From NCBI RefSeq assembly GCF_900453205.1, contig NZ_UGQU01000002.1, forward strand, positions 496,001 to 560,000: DNA of 64,000 nucleotides. Direction: 5' to 3'. This DNA comes from Moraxella lacunata. GTDB taxonomy: Bacteria > Pseudomonadota > Gammaproteobacteria > Pseudomonadales > Moraxellaceae. Below the pieces are notes generated by a model. It did not search any database, had not been told where the DNA came from, and saw only the letters and a list, made by a program, of their open reading frames with translations. The position numbers and the translations under genes were made by a program. Of the stretch, positions 1-8,922 are shown piece by piece (positions within the stretch are counted from its first letter, which is position 1; the number at the start of each line of letters is the position of its first letter).

Positions 1-610
1 CAAAAATTTGTAAGAATTTAAATAACGAATTATCCGAATTAAAACTCTCTTTGCTATAACGATGTACCTGATTAAAGGCTTCACGAATGGCAACGCCTCG
101 TTTTTTGAGTTCAATTTGAATCAAAGGCAAGCCATTGACCAAAATCGTAACATCATAGCGGTTTTTGTGATTGCCTGTTTGTTCAAATTGATTGATGACT
201 TGTACAAAATTGCGGGCAATGTTCTTTTTGTCCAGCAAATAAATATTTTGGATATGTCCATCATCAAAGACAAAATCACAAATATAATCATCGTGAATTT
301 TACGGGTTTTTTGGATAATATTTTCGGACGGCACATCCAAATATTCTGCGACAAAACGCTCCCATTCTTTATCCGAAAAAGCCATTTGATTGAGTTTTTG
401 TAATTGCTCACGCACATTTGCCAATAGTTTGGCTTGGCTGTTTAAATCACGGCGATATTCATAACCTTGATTGATTAAATCTTCAATCAATTCTTTTTCC
501 AAAGCACTTTCGCTTTGATAACTGGCACCCGATTGGTCAATTTTTTCGTATTTGTCCAAAACAATAAAATGATTGGTTTCGGTAATGGGGGTGGTTTGGG
601 TGGTGGTCAT
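1..610 (-). CDS. hsdR: Type I restriction endonuclease subunit R, N-terminal part (runs off window)
   Basis: The reverse strand reads openly from an ATG at 610 to the window edge, giving the first 203 residues of a type I HsdR. The HSDR_N nuclease fold is visible: Asp153 in RYDVTILV, then Glu167 and Lys169 in IQIELKK, an ordered PD-(D/E)xK site close to the known spacing in EcoR124 HsdR. AAGG lies just upstream of the ATG. HsdR is the translocating and cleaving subunit and acts only when bound to the HsdM2S methyltransferase. It is the last gene of the locus and is separated from the preceding gene only by a 10-bp tandem repeat. The helicase domains lie outside the window. Because hsdM and hsdS are both damaged here, this subunit is probably idle. 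Confidence 0.9.
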   Translation of the reverse strand, partial: MTTTQTTPITETNHFIVLDKYEKIDQSGASYQSESALEKELIEDLINQGYEYRRDLNSQAKLLANVREQLQKLNQMAFSDKEWERFVAEYLDVPSENIIQKTRKIHDDYICDFVFDDGHIQNIYLLDKKNIARNFVQVINQFEQTGNHKNRYDVTILVNGLPLIQIELKKRGVAIREAFNQVHRYSKESFNSDNSLFKFLQIF

Positions 611-620
611 TGCCTTACTC

Positions 621-730
621 GCTAAGTTCGTCTAAGTTCGTCTAAGTTCGTCTAAGTTCGTCTAAGTTCGTCTAAGTTCGTCTAAGTTCGTCTAAGTTCG
701 TCTAAGTTCGTCTAAGTTCGTCTAAGTTCA
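621..730. repeat. 10-bp tandem repeat, 11 units, between the AlbA_2 gene and hsdR
   Basis: Eleven head-to-tail copies of TCTAAGTTCG (CGAACTTAGA in the sense of the operon). Nine are perfect; the first and last have one change each. The change in the unit nearest the AlbA_2 gene turns CGA into TGA and forms that gene's stop codon. Because 10 is not a multiple of 3, every reading frame through the array meets TAG within 30 bases, so it cannot be translated through. It makes up almost all of the 117-base gap before the hsdR start. Copy-number slippage would change that spacing in 10-base steps. Confidence 0.95.
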
Positions 731-2371
731 CTCATCAGACAACCGCCAAACCTTGTTGATATTATAAATCTTGCCAGCTCGTTTGAGTGCTTGCAGTAAG
801 TTTTTAACCTTATGATGCTTTTGTTCCTCACTTAATCCATCTGGAAATTTTTGGTACAACAATTCCCTAAACTTCTGCGCCCCTGCCTCCGTAAATGTTT
901 GCAAATATTTAATAATCAAGTCTTTATAATACTGGTCGTCAAATGCTGTATGATGCATATAATGAACCTGCTCATCGCTCACCTCAGCGACATCTGCCGA
1001 AATACAGTAATTGGGTTTACGACCTTCTATTAATCCTAATTTTTTTAAATTTTTTGCCTGCTCATCGCTAATAGGTAATTTTTTTTGAACTCTATCTAAT
1101 AGAAAAATATCATACAAACTTAGATCAGGTAAACTTGCTAACTTTTGAGCATAATTAATATCCAAAATTTTACCCTCTATGCTCACTTGTACAGAATCAT
1201 TTGATAAGTCATAATCAGGCAATGGAAAATAACGCTCTTTTTGCACCAAAAACATCTTTTTGATACCACTACCAATCGTGTCAATCATTTTTAGATTAAC
1301 CATTGCGTTCGCCAAGAAACGATTGCGATACCGTTCCTCTGGAGCATCGCTACTAATAACCTGCCAAACATCATTTGGAATAAAACGACCTTTATTTTTA
1401 AAAACAATGCGACCGCTTTCAAATTCCACTATGCTAATTTTACCACCCAGTTGATAATCTTGATGAGCAATGGCATTATGCAAAGCCTCTCGTATCACAA
1501 AACCATCATATTGGTCAATCTCCTCAGGAAATAAAGTGCCTTGTTTAATATAACGATATTTTAGGTTTCTTATTTTGGAGGCTAATTTATCTACATTGAG
1601 CAATAACGGACTTCCAAAATGCTGATAATCTTTTTCAATGCCATCTCTATCCTTTAAAATCCATGTCATTGTCGGTGTTGCTGGATTGATTAAAACTTCT
1701 GATTCGGGCAATCCAAGCAAAATAATGGCGGTACGAGTAATTTTTCCTTTTATGGTAAGTTTGGCTTTATTTAAAAAGGTTATATTATCCCAACCCTCTA
1801 TCTCTTGCTTTAAATCAGGGTGTTTTTCTGCATATTTAATGCGTGCAAAAGCGATTGCCTCCATAGACAAATCATCAATACTGGCATTTTCTACAATACC
1901 AGCACTCCAATCTGACATATTCTGCTGATTACGAATTTGTTCTATTTTATGCAAATCCAAACTCGTTAATGATTCGCCTTGTCTGGCATAATAATGTCCT
2001 TTCCAAGTGGTTGGTATGCCTTTTAAAGCAGGTGGAATTTCAAATAAAACAATTCTTTTCCCTTGATAGTTAAGCGTATATATTTCTTTAAAGCTAATGT
2101 TGTTGTTTGTGTTATCCGCAATCATTTTTTTAACTGCCAATAGCTCTTTTTCAGTATTTTTATATCGCGAACCAATAACTTTATGATTGTCTTTAACACC
2201 AAATATCAACCAAGCACAATCCAAGCCACGCAAGTTGGCTTCATTACTAAGTGCCGAAAAATATTTTCCCAATTTATCGTCATCAAAACTATTTTGAGCC
2301 TCTTTAAATTCAATGACTTCACTTTCAATTTGAGTTAATAGCTCTATCAATTTATTTGCAATATCATTCAT
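728..2371 (-). CDS. AlbA_2 (Schlafen-type) domain ATP-binding/transcriptional regulator-like protein
   Basis: This 547-residue protein has an N-terminal AlbA_2 domain (E-x-x-E-F-K-E near residue 18, then LRGLDCAWLIFGVKD and YYARQGES) and a GHKL-like ATP-binding C-terminal half (IREALHNAIAHQDY, IDTIGSGIKKMF), followed by a winged-helix-like end. This is the COG2865 architecture, usually annotated as an ATP-binding or RecG-related regulator; the true activity is not established. I chose the ATG at 2371 because the longer frame overlaps hsdS; it leaves a 16-base gap after the hsdS stop, with AAGG upstream. The gene lies inside the hsd operon between hsdS and hsdR, a common position for accessory genes in type I loci. 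Its stop codon is built from the first unit of the 10-bp repeat. Confidence 0.8.
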   Translation of the reverse strand: MNDIANKLIELLTQIESEVIEFKEAQNSFDDDKLGKYFSALSNEANLRGLDCAWLIFGVKDNHKVIGSRYKNTEKELLAVKKMIADNTNNNISFKEIYTLNYQGKRIVLFEIPPALKGIPTTWKGHYYARQGESLTSLDLHKIEQIRNQQNMSDWSAGIVENASIDDLSMEAIAFARIKYAEKHPDLKQEIEGWDNITFLNKAKLTIKGKITRTAIILLGLPESEVLINPATPTMTWILKDRDGIEKDYQHFGSPLLLNVDKLASKIRNLKYRYIKQGTLFPEEIDQYDGFVIREALHNAIAHQDYQLGGKISIVEFESGRIVFKNKGRFIPNDVWQVISSDAPEERYRNRFLANAMVNLKMIDTIGSGIKKMFLVQKERYFPLPDYDLSNDSVQVSIEGKILDINYAQKLASLPDLSLYDIFLLDRVQKKLPISDEQAKNLKKLGLIEGRKPNYCISADVAEVSDEQVHYMHHTAFDDQYYKDLIIKYLQTFTEAGAQKFRELLYQKFPDGLSEEQKHHKVKNLLQALKRAGKIYNINKVWRLSDE

Positions 2372-2387
2372 ATTATTACTTACCTTA

Positions 2388-3517
2388 TTACTCAAACCCC
2401 AACAACAACTCCCGATAATATTCATATTGCTTTTGACGCAACTGGATTTCACGGGGCAAACCTTCGCTAATGGAGTGGGTCAGCGTTTCAAATTTATCCA
2501 ATATCGCTACGATTTGGGTTTGGGTTTCTAGGGGTGGGATTGGGATTTTGTAATCTAAAATCATTTCTTTGCTCCCGCGTGGCATTTTTGCCCCTTTGGC
2601 GTGTTGCATATTGTAAGCAAAAAATTTATCATCGGATAAAACTTGATATAAATATCTTGAATTAACAGAATTATCCGTCAAATGAATGACCAAAACATCT
2701 CCACTTGCTCCACCATCATTATTGGCTTGCCATATCTTTTTTAAATATGGACGAATATTACCAATCAAAATATCATCTTTAAAATAAGCTGTAACATTAC
2801 CTTTTTCTGGAATATGATTGGATAGTGTTTTTCCTTGTTTATTTTGCAATAAGTTATCTACACCAACATAATTATTTTCATCAAGATTTTCATAAGAAAT
2901 ACGGCTTTTTGAATAATGAGCAATCTCCCCCAAACTTTTCCATTCCACATTATCGGAAAAATTTAATAATTTATCACGATAGTATTGATATTGCTTAACT
3001 CTTAGGTTAGCTCGGCGGTTAGCTCGGCGGTTACGGCGGTAAATGCGTCCAAAATTTGGGCGATTTTTTGTTGAATTTCTAGGGGTGGGATTGGGATTTT
3101 TACCTTTTCCATTTGATTGCTCATCAATTTTGGATTTCCCATTCCTGAATACACATATTTTTTAGCTTCAATACAAAGCCAATGATAAATAAATTTGTAA
3201 TTTAGTTGATTATTGTTATTTAAAATAATTAAACCGCAAACATTTGTTATGGAAAATTTTCCGTTACGATAAAAAACCGTTCCAGCATTCGCACCGTCTG
3301 TTGTCCAAGTAACGAATTCCCCTTCAAAATCAAAAGTATTGATTTTGCCAATCTCGCCATTATTTGCTGTTTGAGAGCTGTAAACAGGGTAGTTTCCTTT
3401 GTTATCCGCCAAATATTCTTTTGACATAACTCGCCCACGCTTTAATTCAGCTACTTCCCCCAAAGTTTTCCATTCCACTGATTGCTCATTTAAGAGATTT
3501 TTAATAAAGGTGTGCAT
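2388..3517 (-). pseudogene. hsdS: Type I specificity subunit HsdS, frameshifted at its TAEL linker
   Basis: Two frames together make one normal HsdS. The first starts at the ATG at 3517 (MHTFIKNLL), carries target-recognition domain 1 and its conserved IPIPPLEIQQKIAQILDAF helix, and ends in TAELTAELT then TAA at 3002. The second frame continues with KQYQYYRDKLLNF, recognition domain 2 and a second conserved helix (PIPPLETQTQIVAILDKF), stopping at 2388. Restoring one base just after the repeat joins them, so a single-base deletion is inferred. HsdS sets the DNA sequence recognised by the M2S and R2M2S complexes. hsdM ends 4 bases upstream, so the genes were co-transcribed. A split HsdS might still assemble from two half-subunits, but nothing here shows that. 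Confidence 0.85.
3005..3031 (-). repeat. 12-bp in-frame repeat encoding TAEL in HsdS
   Basis: Two full units of a 12-base repeat encode TAEL-TAEL-T in the linker between the two recognition domains; an imperfect third (TAVT) lies just upstream. In EcoR124-type enzymes the number of TAEL units is known to set the length of the non-specific spacer in the bipartite recognition site. The HsdS frameshift lies immediately downstream of the repeat. Confidence 0.85.
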
Positions 3518-3521
3518 TATT

Positions 3522-5211
3522 TTACTCCATTTCAATCTGTGCAATAATGTCATCAATACTTTGGCGTAAAGTGCTAATTTTACTGACCGTTTGGCGGATT
3601 TCTTCATTTAATACCGCAATATCAATCACTTCTCTGGTGTCTTCGGCTTCTACATAGCTGGATACAGACAGATTATAATCATTGCTTGCAATTTGATTAT
3701 TATCAATATTAGCACTTTGATGAGCGATTTCACTTTTTTCGGCAAAGATTTGGAGAATTTTTTCAATATGCTCATCGGTCAAAACATTATTATTGGTTTC
3801 TTTTTTAAATAATTTACTGGCATCAATAAATTGAATTTGATTGTTTGTTTTGTGTTTGGACAATACCAAAATATTGACCGCAATGCTTGTCCCAAAAAAT
3901 AAATTGGGGGCAAGGGCAATCACCGTTTCTACAAAATTATTATCAACCAAATGGTATTGTTAATTGAGTATACTTTTCTAGAAAGCCGTTCGTGGTGAGC
4001 TTGTCGAACCATAACGGTTTTCCTAGACTTCGACAAGCTCAGTCCGAACGGAAAACCTTAAAATCTATCTTTATTTAACAATACCCAACCAAATATTTGC
4101 GGATTTTTTGTTCTGCTCCACCACGATAAAAAATCCCTGGAAAAGTAACAATTGCCGCCCGCCCTTTGGCAGATAAATAATTTAAAGCGTGCATAATAAA
4201 AGCAAAATCGGCTTTGGATTTTGGAGCGAGTACGCCAGCAGGGGCAAAACGGTCATCATTGATTAAGGTGGGGTCGTCCGAGCCAATCCAATTAATCGAA
4301 TAAGGCGGATTGGACACAATGGCATCAAAAGGCTTACCATCGCCAAATTCAGGAGAAAGTAGGGTATCGCCCAATGCAATTTCAAACTTGTCGTAATTGA
4401 TATTGTGCAAAAACATATTCATACGGGCAAGGTTATAAGTGGTGTGATTGATTTCTTGCCCAAAAAATCCGTCTTCAATTATGTGTTCGTCAAATTGTTT
4501 TTTGGCTTGTAATAATAATGAGCCAGAACCACAAGCAGGGTCATAGATTTTATTAATGCTGGTTTGACCGTGTAAAGCCAATTGGGCAATTAATTTAGAA
4601 ACATTTTGTGGGGTAAAAAATTCACCGCCAGATTTGCCTGCATTGGCGGCATAATTGGAAATCAAAAATTCATAAGCATCGCCAAACAAATCAATTTGAT
4701 TGTTTTTAAAATCGCCAAAATTGAGTTCCGCCACGCCCTTTAAAACAGACGCTAAGCGTTTGTTTTTATCGGCAACGGTATTACCCAAACGGTTTGAGGT
4801 GGTATCAAAATCGGCAAATAAGCCTTTGATGTCGCGTTCAGAATCAAAGCCATTGGCGGACGATTCAATAGCATCAAAAATGGCTTTTAAATCGGTATTG
4901 AGATTGGGATTGTCGTTGGCATTTTTGGCGACATTTTCAAATAATTGGCTAGGGTAAATAAAATAGCCTTTGGTTTTAATGGTGTCTTCTTTGATTTGTG
5001 CCAAAATCGGGCTATCATCTGGAAAACTGGCATAATGAACGCTGTCATCGCCTGCTTCAATATAGGCACAGAAATTTTCGCTGATAAAGCGGTAAAATAA
5101 AGTGCCCAAAACATATTGTTTAAAGTCCCAACCGTCAATAGAGCCTCGTACTTCGTTGGCGATTTGCCAAATACGGCGGTGCAGTTCGGCGCGTTGTTGT
5201 TGTGCGGTCAT
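3522..5211 (-). pseudogene. hsdM: Type I methyltransferase subunit HsdM, interrupted by a 133-bp miniature element
   Basis: The 5' part begins at the ATG at 5211 ([23 protein letters not shown] upstream) and contains the N-terminal helical domain, SAM-binding motif I ([12 protein letters not shown]) and catalytic motif IV (NPPYS). It runs into the inserted element after IRKYLV and stops at 4075. The 3' part resumes with [18 protein letters not shown] and ends at 3522. Removing the 133-bp element and one copy of the 9-bp target duplication restores [14 protein letters not shown], the usual HsdM sequence. The enzyme would methylate adenine in the HsdS target and is needed for restriction as well, so this insertion probably silences the whole locus. 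AUG-GAG-TAA at the end is 4 bases from the hsdS start. Confidence 0.92.
3953..4085 (+). mobile_element. 133-bp MITE, copy 1 (inside hsdM)
   Basis: Element with terminal inverted repeats GGTATTGTTAA...TTAACAATACC, flanked by the 9-bp direct duplication CAACCAAAT (3944-3952 and 4086-4094). The interior is a long imperfect palindrome around GAGCTTGTCGAA/TTCGACAAGCTC. It is identical to the copies at 17483 and 58355 and has no coding capacity. Its ends match those of the IS1-family element at 36001, and 8-9 bp duplications are typical of that family, so it is probably mobilised in trans by an IS1-type transposase. Confidence 0.92.
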
Positions 5212-5308
5212 CGTTTTTCCTTGCTTGCGTAAAAGGTGATATAGGCAGTGAAATACTTTTGCCACTATCAATGAGCATTATATCTAATTATCAAAATAAT
5301 CAATTTGA

Positions 5309-6428
<1,120 letters not shown>

Positions 6429-6444
6429 TTTTGCTTGATAAAAT

Positions 6445-6479
6445 ACCGTTCAAATTGAGAGATTTGAGCGGTGTTTTTT
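6445..6479 (+). terminator. Rho-independent terminator after the OYE-like gene
   Basis: ACCGTTCAAAT pairs with ATTTGAGCGGT (one G-T pair) around a short loop and is followed by a T6 run. Confidence 0.8.
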
Positions 6480-6531
6480 ATGGAATATGATATAATATTT
6501 TATATTTTTGATAACTCAAATAAAAAGGTAA

Positions 6532-7521
6532 ATGATGACTTACGCACCCATCGCAATACTATCATTACTGCCTATATTGGCATTTGCCGAAGTGTCTGCC
6601 GAACAAGCCCGCGCAGAGCGTGAACGCCAGTGGCAAGCCGCATACGAACGCGAAATGGCACAGCAATTCCCAACCTTAGAGCAAGAAACCACCTTGGCAG
6701 GCATTACGATGCCCGCAGGTACGAAGTTGGGGTTACTTAGCAAATACAGCGTAGGCGAAGAAGCGGTCAAGCCTGAATATTTTGAAACAGCCGAGTTTCC
6801 ACAAGCGGTGATTTGGCGGGGGTTGCCGCTAAAATCCATCAATCGCCGTTTGCAAAGTTCGCATTGTTTTGAACGGCACAATTTTGATTTTGATATGTGC
6901 GAAACCCTGCCTGAAAAAGAGCGTGAAATACAAATTCATTGGGGTTGGCATTTGGATACCGTATTGGCACAACCCAGTAAAATCAATGGTTTTACTTGTA
7001 AAGACGAAGTGCATTGGAAACGCCCCGAAGTCCTAAAACCCTACCCAATGGATAAAGTGCCATATATATCTGCCGAACAGTCTGCACCCGAATTTGTGTT
7101 TGACATGTGTGTATTGGCAGAAGGCAATGAATTTCAAAGCAAAAATGGCGAATTGAGTTTCAGGCTGCCTGAAAAAAGCCGCATTTTCCGCACGCGTTTT
7201 ATGGGTAACAGTTTGCCAGATATGTGGACAGGCAATGATTATGGCGATACCTTATCTTTTAATTTGTTTGATTTAGAATCGGTAACTTGGTATTTGGATT
7301 TACAAAGTCGTGATTTATACGCCGCATCAGGCACGATCATAAAAGGTTCGCCAAGCTGTCCGCTTGCCCCCAAAACTTATGTTGAATGGGATTTTAATCA
7401 GCCCGAAACGCTAAAAGTTTACAGCAAAACATCTGTTTTACAATGTGGTAACTTCAAAATTGAAATGCTGAAAAATCCGCCACAGTCAATAGAGTTGGAG
7501 TTTATACATATGGAAGTATGA
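6532..7521 (+). CDS. Uncharacterised secreted protein
   Basis: This 329-residue protein begins with a cleavable signal peptide (TYAPIAILSLLPILAFA, likely cut near AFA-EV), followed by a charged helix rich in Glu, Arg and Gln. The rest looks globular, with several Cys residues that could form disulfides in the periplasm. I do not recognise the family. AAAAGG precedes two adjacent ATGs at 6532 and 6535. It is a single gene between a terminator and the nitroreductase. It contains an exact 12-base match to the uptake word used by some Neisseriaceae (7162-7173) and a weaker one near 6905, so it may have been acquired from an oral Neisseriaceae; that is inference only. Confidence 0.65.
   Translation: MMTYAPIAILSLLPILAFAEVSAEQARAERERQWQAAYEREMAQQFPTLEQETTLAGITMPAGTKLGLLSKYSVGEEAVKPEYFETAEFPQAVIWRGLPLKSINRRLQSSHCFERHNFDFDMCETLPEKEREIQIHWGWHLDTVLAQPSKINGFTCKDEVHWKRPEVLKPYPMDKVPYISAEQSAPEFVFDMCVLAEGNEFQSKNGELSFRLPEKSRIFRTRFMGNSLPDMWTGNDYGDTLSFNLFDLESVTWYLDLQSRDLYAASGTIIKGSPSCPLAPKTYVEWDFNQPETLKVYSKTSVLQCGNFKIEMLKNPPQSIELEFIHMEV
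7162..7173 (+). other. Neisseriaceae-type DNA uptake word (AG-simDUS) inside a coding region
   Basis: AGGCTGCCTGAA matches the published uptake-sequence dialect of Simonsiella. It lies in frame and encodes part of FRLPEK. The same gene has CTGCCTGAA at 6907-6915. A single exact 12-mer can occur by chance. Confidence 0.4.
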
Positions 7522-7658
7522 CAAATGTATTTTTAGACAGCCGAAAAAACCCATTTATCATTTCAAATAATACCTACCTATCAAAACTATCAATTACCCA
7601 TAATAAATAAAATCTTTTATAATGCACGCCAATTTTTAAAATCCTCAATTTTGGAGCA

Positions 7659-8321
7659 ATGATGACCTTTTTTAATAAAGACGATATTTTAAATGCCTTT
7701 CATTACCGTGCCTCCACTCGCTCGTACGATGGCAATAAGAAAATCAGCGATGACGATTTTTATGCCATTTTGGGAATGGGGCGACTCTCCCCAAGCTCGG
7801 TAGGCTCTGAGCCTTGGCAATTTTTGGTATTGCAAAATGCCAATTTACGCCAAAAATTAAAACCCTACTGCTGGGGTATTCCCACGATGGAAACTTCAAG
7901 TCATATTGTGGCGATTTTGGCAAAGAAAAACGCCCGCTATGACACGCCTTATTTTGGGCAGATTATGGACAGACGGGGCTTAACTGGCGAGGCTCGTGAA
8001 AAAGCGTTGGCGGTGTACAAAAAATTCCAAACAGAAGACATTGCCATTTTGGACTCTGACCGCAGTCTATACGATTGGGCAAGTAAACAAACTTACATCG
8101 CCCTTGCCAATATGATGACGGGGGCGGCGATGATGGGCATTGATTCTTGTCCGATTGAAGGTTTTGATTATAAAGAAGTAAACCGTGTTTTGGCGGAAGA
8201 AGGCTTATTTGACCCTGCCGAGTGGGCGGTATCGGTAATGTGTACTTTTGGCTATCGTGATAAAGACATCAAGCCAAAGGCACGCAAAGCCTTTGATGAA
8301 GTGGTGAAATTTGTGGAATAA
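7659..8321 (+). CDS. NAD(P)H-dependent nitroreductase family protein
   Basis: This 220-residue FMN-binding nitroreductase-fold protein has the N-terminal HYRASTRSYD signature with arginines for FMN phosphate, SPSSVGSEPWQF for flavin and substrate contact, ANMMTGAAMMGIDSCPIEGF in the middle, and a C-terminal FGYRDKD strand. This pattern is that of the NfsB/YdgI/MhqN group, which reduces quinones and nitro-compounds with two electrons. The physiological substrate cannot be read from sequence. TATAAT at 7618 is a likely -10 box, and the start has GGAG upstream. It is monocistronic, with a 600-base repeat-rich gap downstream. Confidence 0.88.
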   Translation: MMTFFNKDDILNAFHYRASTRSYDGNKKISDDDFYAILGMGRLSPSSVGSEPWQFLVLQNANLRQKLKPYCWGIPTMETSSHIVAILAKKNARYDTPYFGQIMDRRGLTGEAREKALAVYKKFQTEDIAILDSDRSLYDWASKQTYIALANMMTGAAMMGIDSCPIEGFDYKEVNRVLAEEGLFDPAEWAVSVMCTFGYRDKDIKPKARKAFDEVVKFVE

Positions 8322-8430
8322 ATTTTGATAAAAACACCGCCCAAAAAAATGAACCGACCCCAAAGCTCGCCACTCTAGCCTTGAACAGGTTTTATTTTTG
8401 ACAGTAGTCTAAAAAGTATGCCAAACTAGG

Positions 8431-8505
8431 TTTTCCGTTCGCCACAAGTTTGCCTGCGAGTCGGTTTCCGTCATGGGCAGGCATAGCTCACCACGAACGG
8501 TTTTT
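8431..8505. repeat. Diverged palindromic relic related to the 133-bp MITE interior
   Basis: The outer segments GGTTTTCCGTTCG and AGCTCACCACGAACGG match the MITE interior, but the internal arms differ and form their own pairing (TTGCCTGC with GGCAGGC). No terminal repeats or target duplication are visible. It lies in the gene-free stretch 8322-8922. Confidence 0.5.
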
Positions 8506-8509
8506 CTTG

Positions 8510-8657
8510 TATACCCAACAAACCTGATATTTACCACAGGTTTGTAGGGATTGGCTCCACACATCTTTTAATATTGTCATTTTTAGGGGCATGCTCAGCA
8601 CGTCCCTACATCCAAACATCTTGCGTTTGTGGTAATTTTGAAGTTTTTTTGGGTGTA
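8510..8657. repeat. Dispersed repeat family B, copy 1
   Basis: About 148 bp. The left end TATACCCAAC...ATTTACCACAG mirrors the right end GTGGTAATTTTGAAG...GGGTGTA, so it has imperfect terminal inverted repeats of about 25 bp, with TA at both outer edges. Related copies lie at 16995 and 25709. The interior carries GTAGGG and GCTCAGCACG. No coding capacity. It resembles a Tc1/IS630-type MITE, which is inference. Confidence 0.6.
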
Positions 8658-8739
8658 GCATCCTTTTTGAACCAGAACCTTATTTTTATATCTATCTTTG
8701 CTTTTAATTCTTATGCTACCATAAAACCCACTTCATTTT

Positions 8740-8808
8740 GAACCGCACCCCAAAGGTTGGTATTTGAGCATCTAACTTTTGGGGTGCGGTTCTCATTGGG
8801 GTGCGGTT
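8740..8808 (+). terminator. Strong hairpin with a duplicated right arm and T-run, upstream of prfC
   Basis: GAACCGCACCCCAAA (8740-8754) pairs perfectly with TTTGGGGTGCGGTTC (8778-8792). A second partial right arm, GGGGTGCGGTT, follows at 8798-8808 and is directly succeeded by a T-run, so the left arm could pair with either. This could be a terminator or an alternative-pairing leader; I see no peptide or ligand-binding motif. Confidence 0.5.
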
Positions 8809-8922
8809 GTTTTTTTGTGTATTAAGAAAGTGTATTTTGATATATAATATGCCAAATTTTATCCCGTTTAACTCAAAATATATTTGTACATAAACGTGTA
8901 CATAATTCATAAAAGGCAAGAA

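Noticed and set aside
121..417. A 98-codon minus-strand frame at the window start
   Set aside because: It overlaps the HsdR frame, which shows the conserved nuclease site; this one is a shadow.
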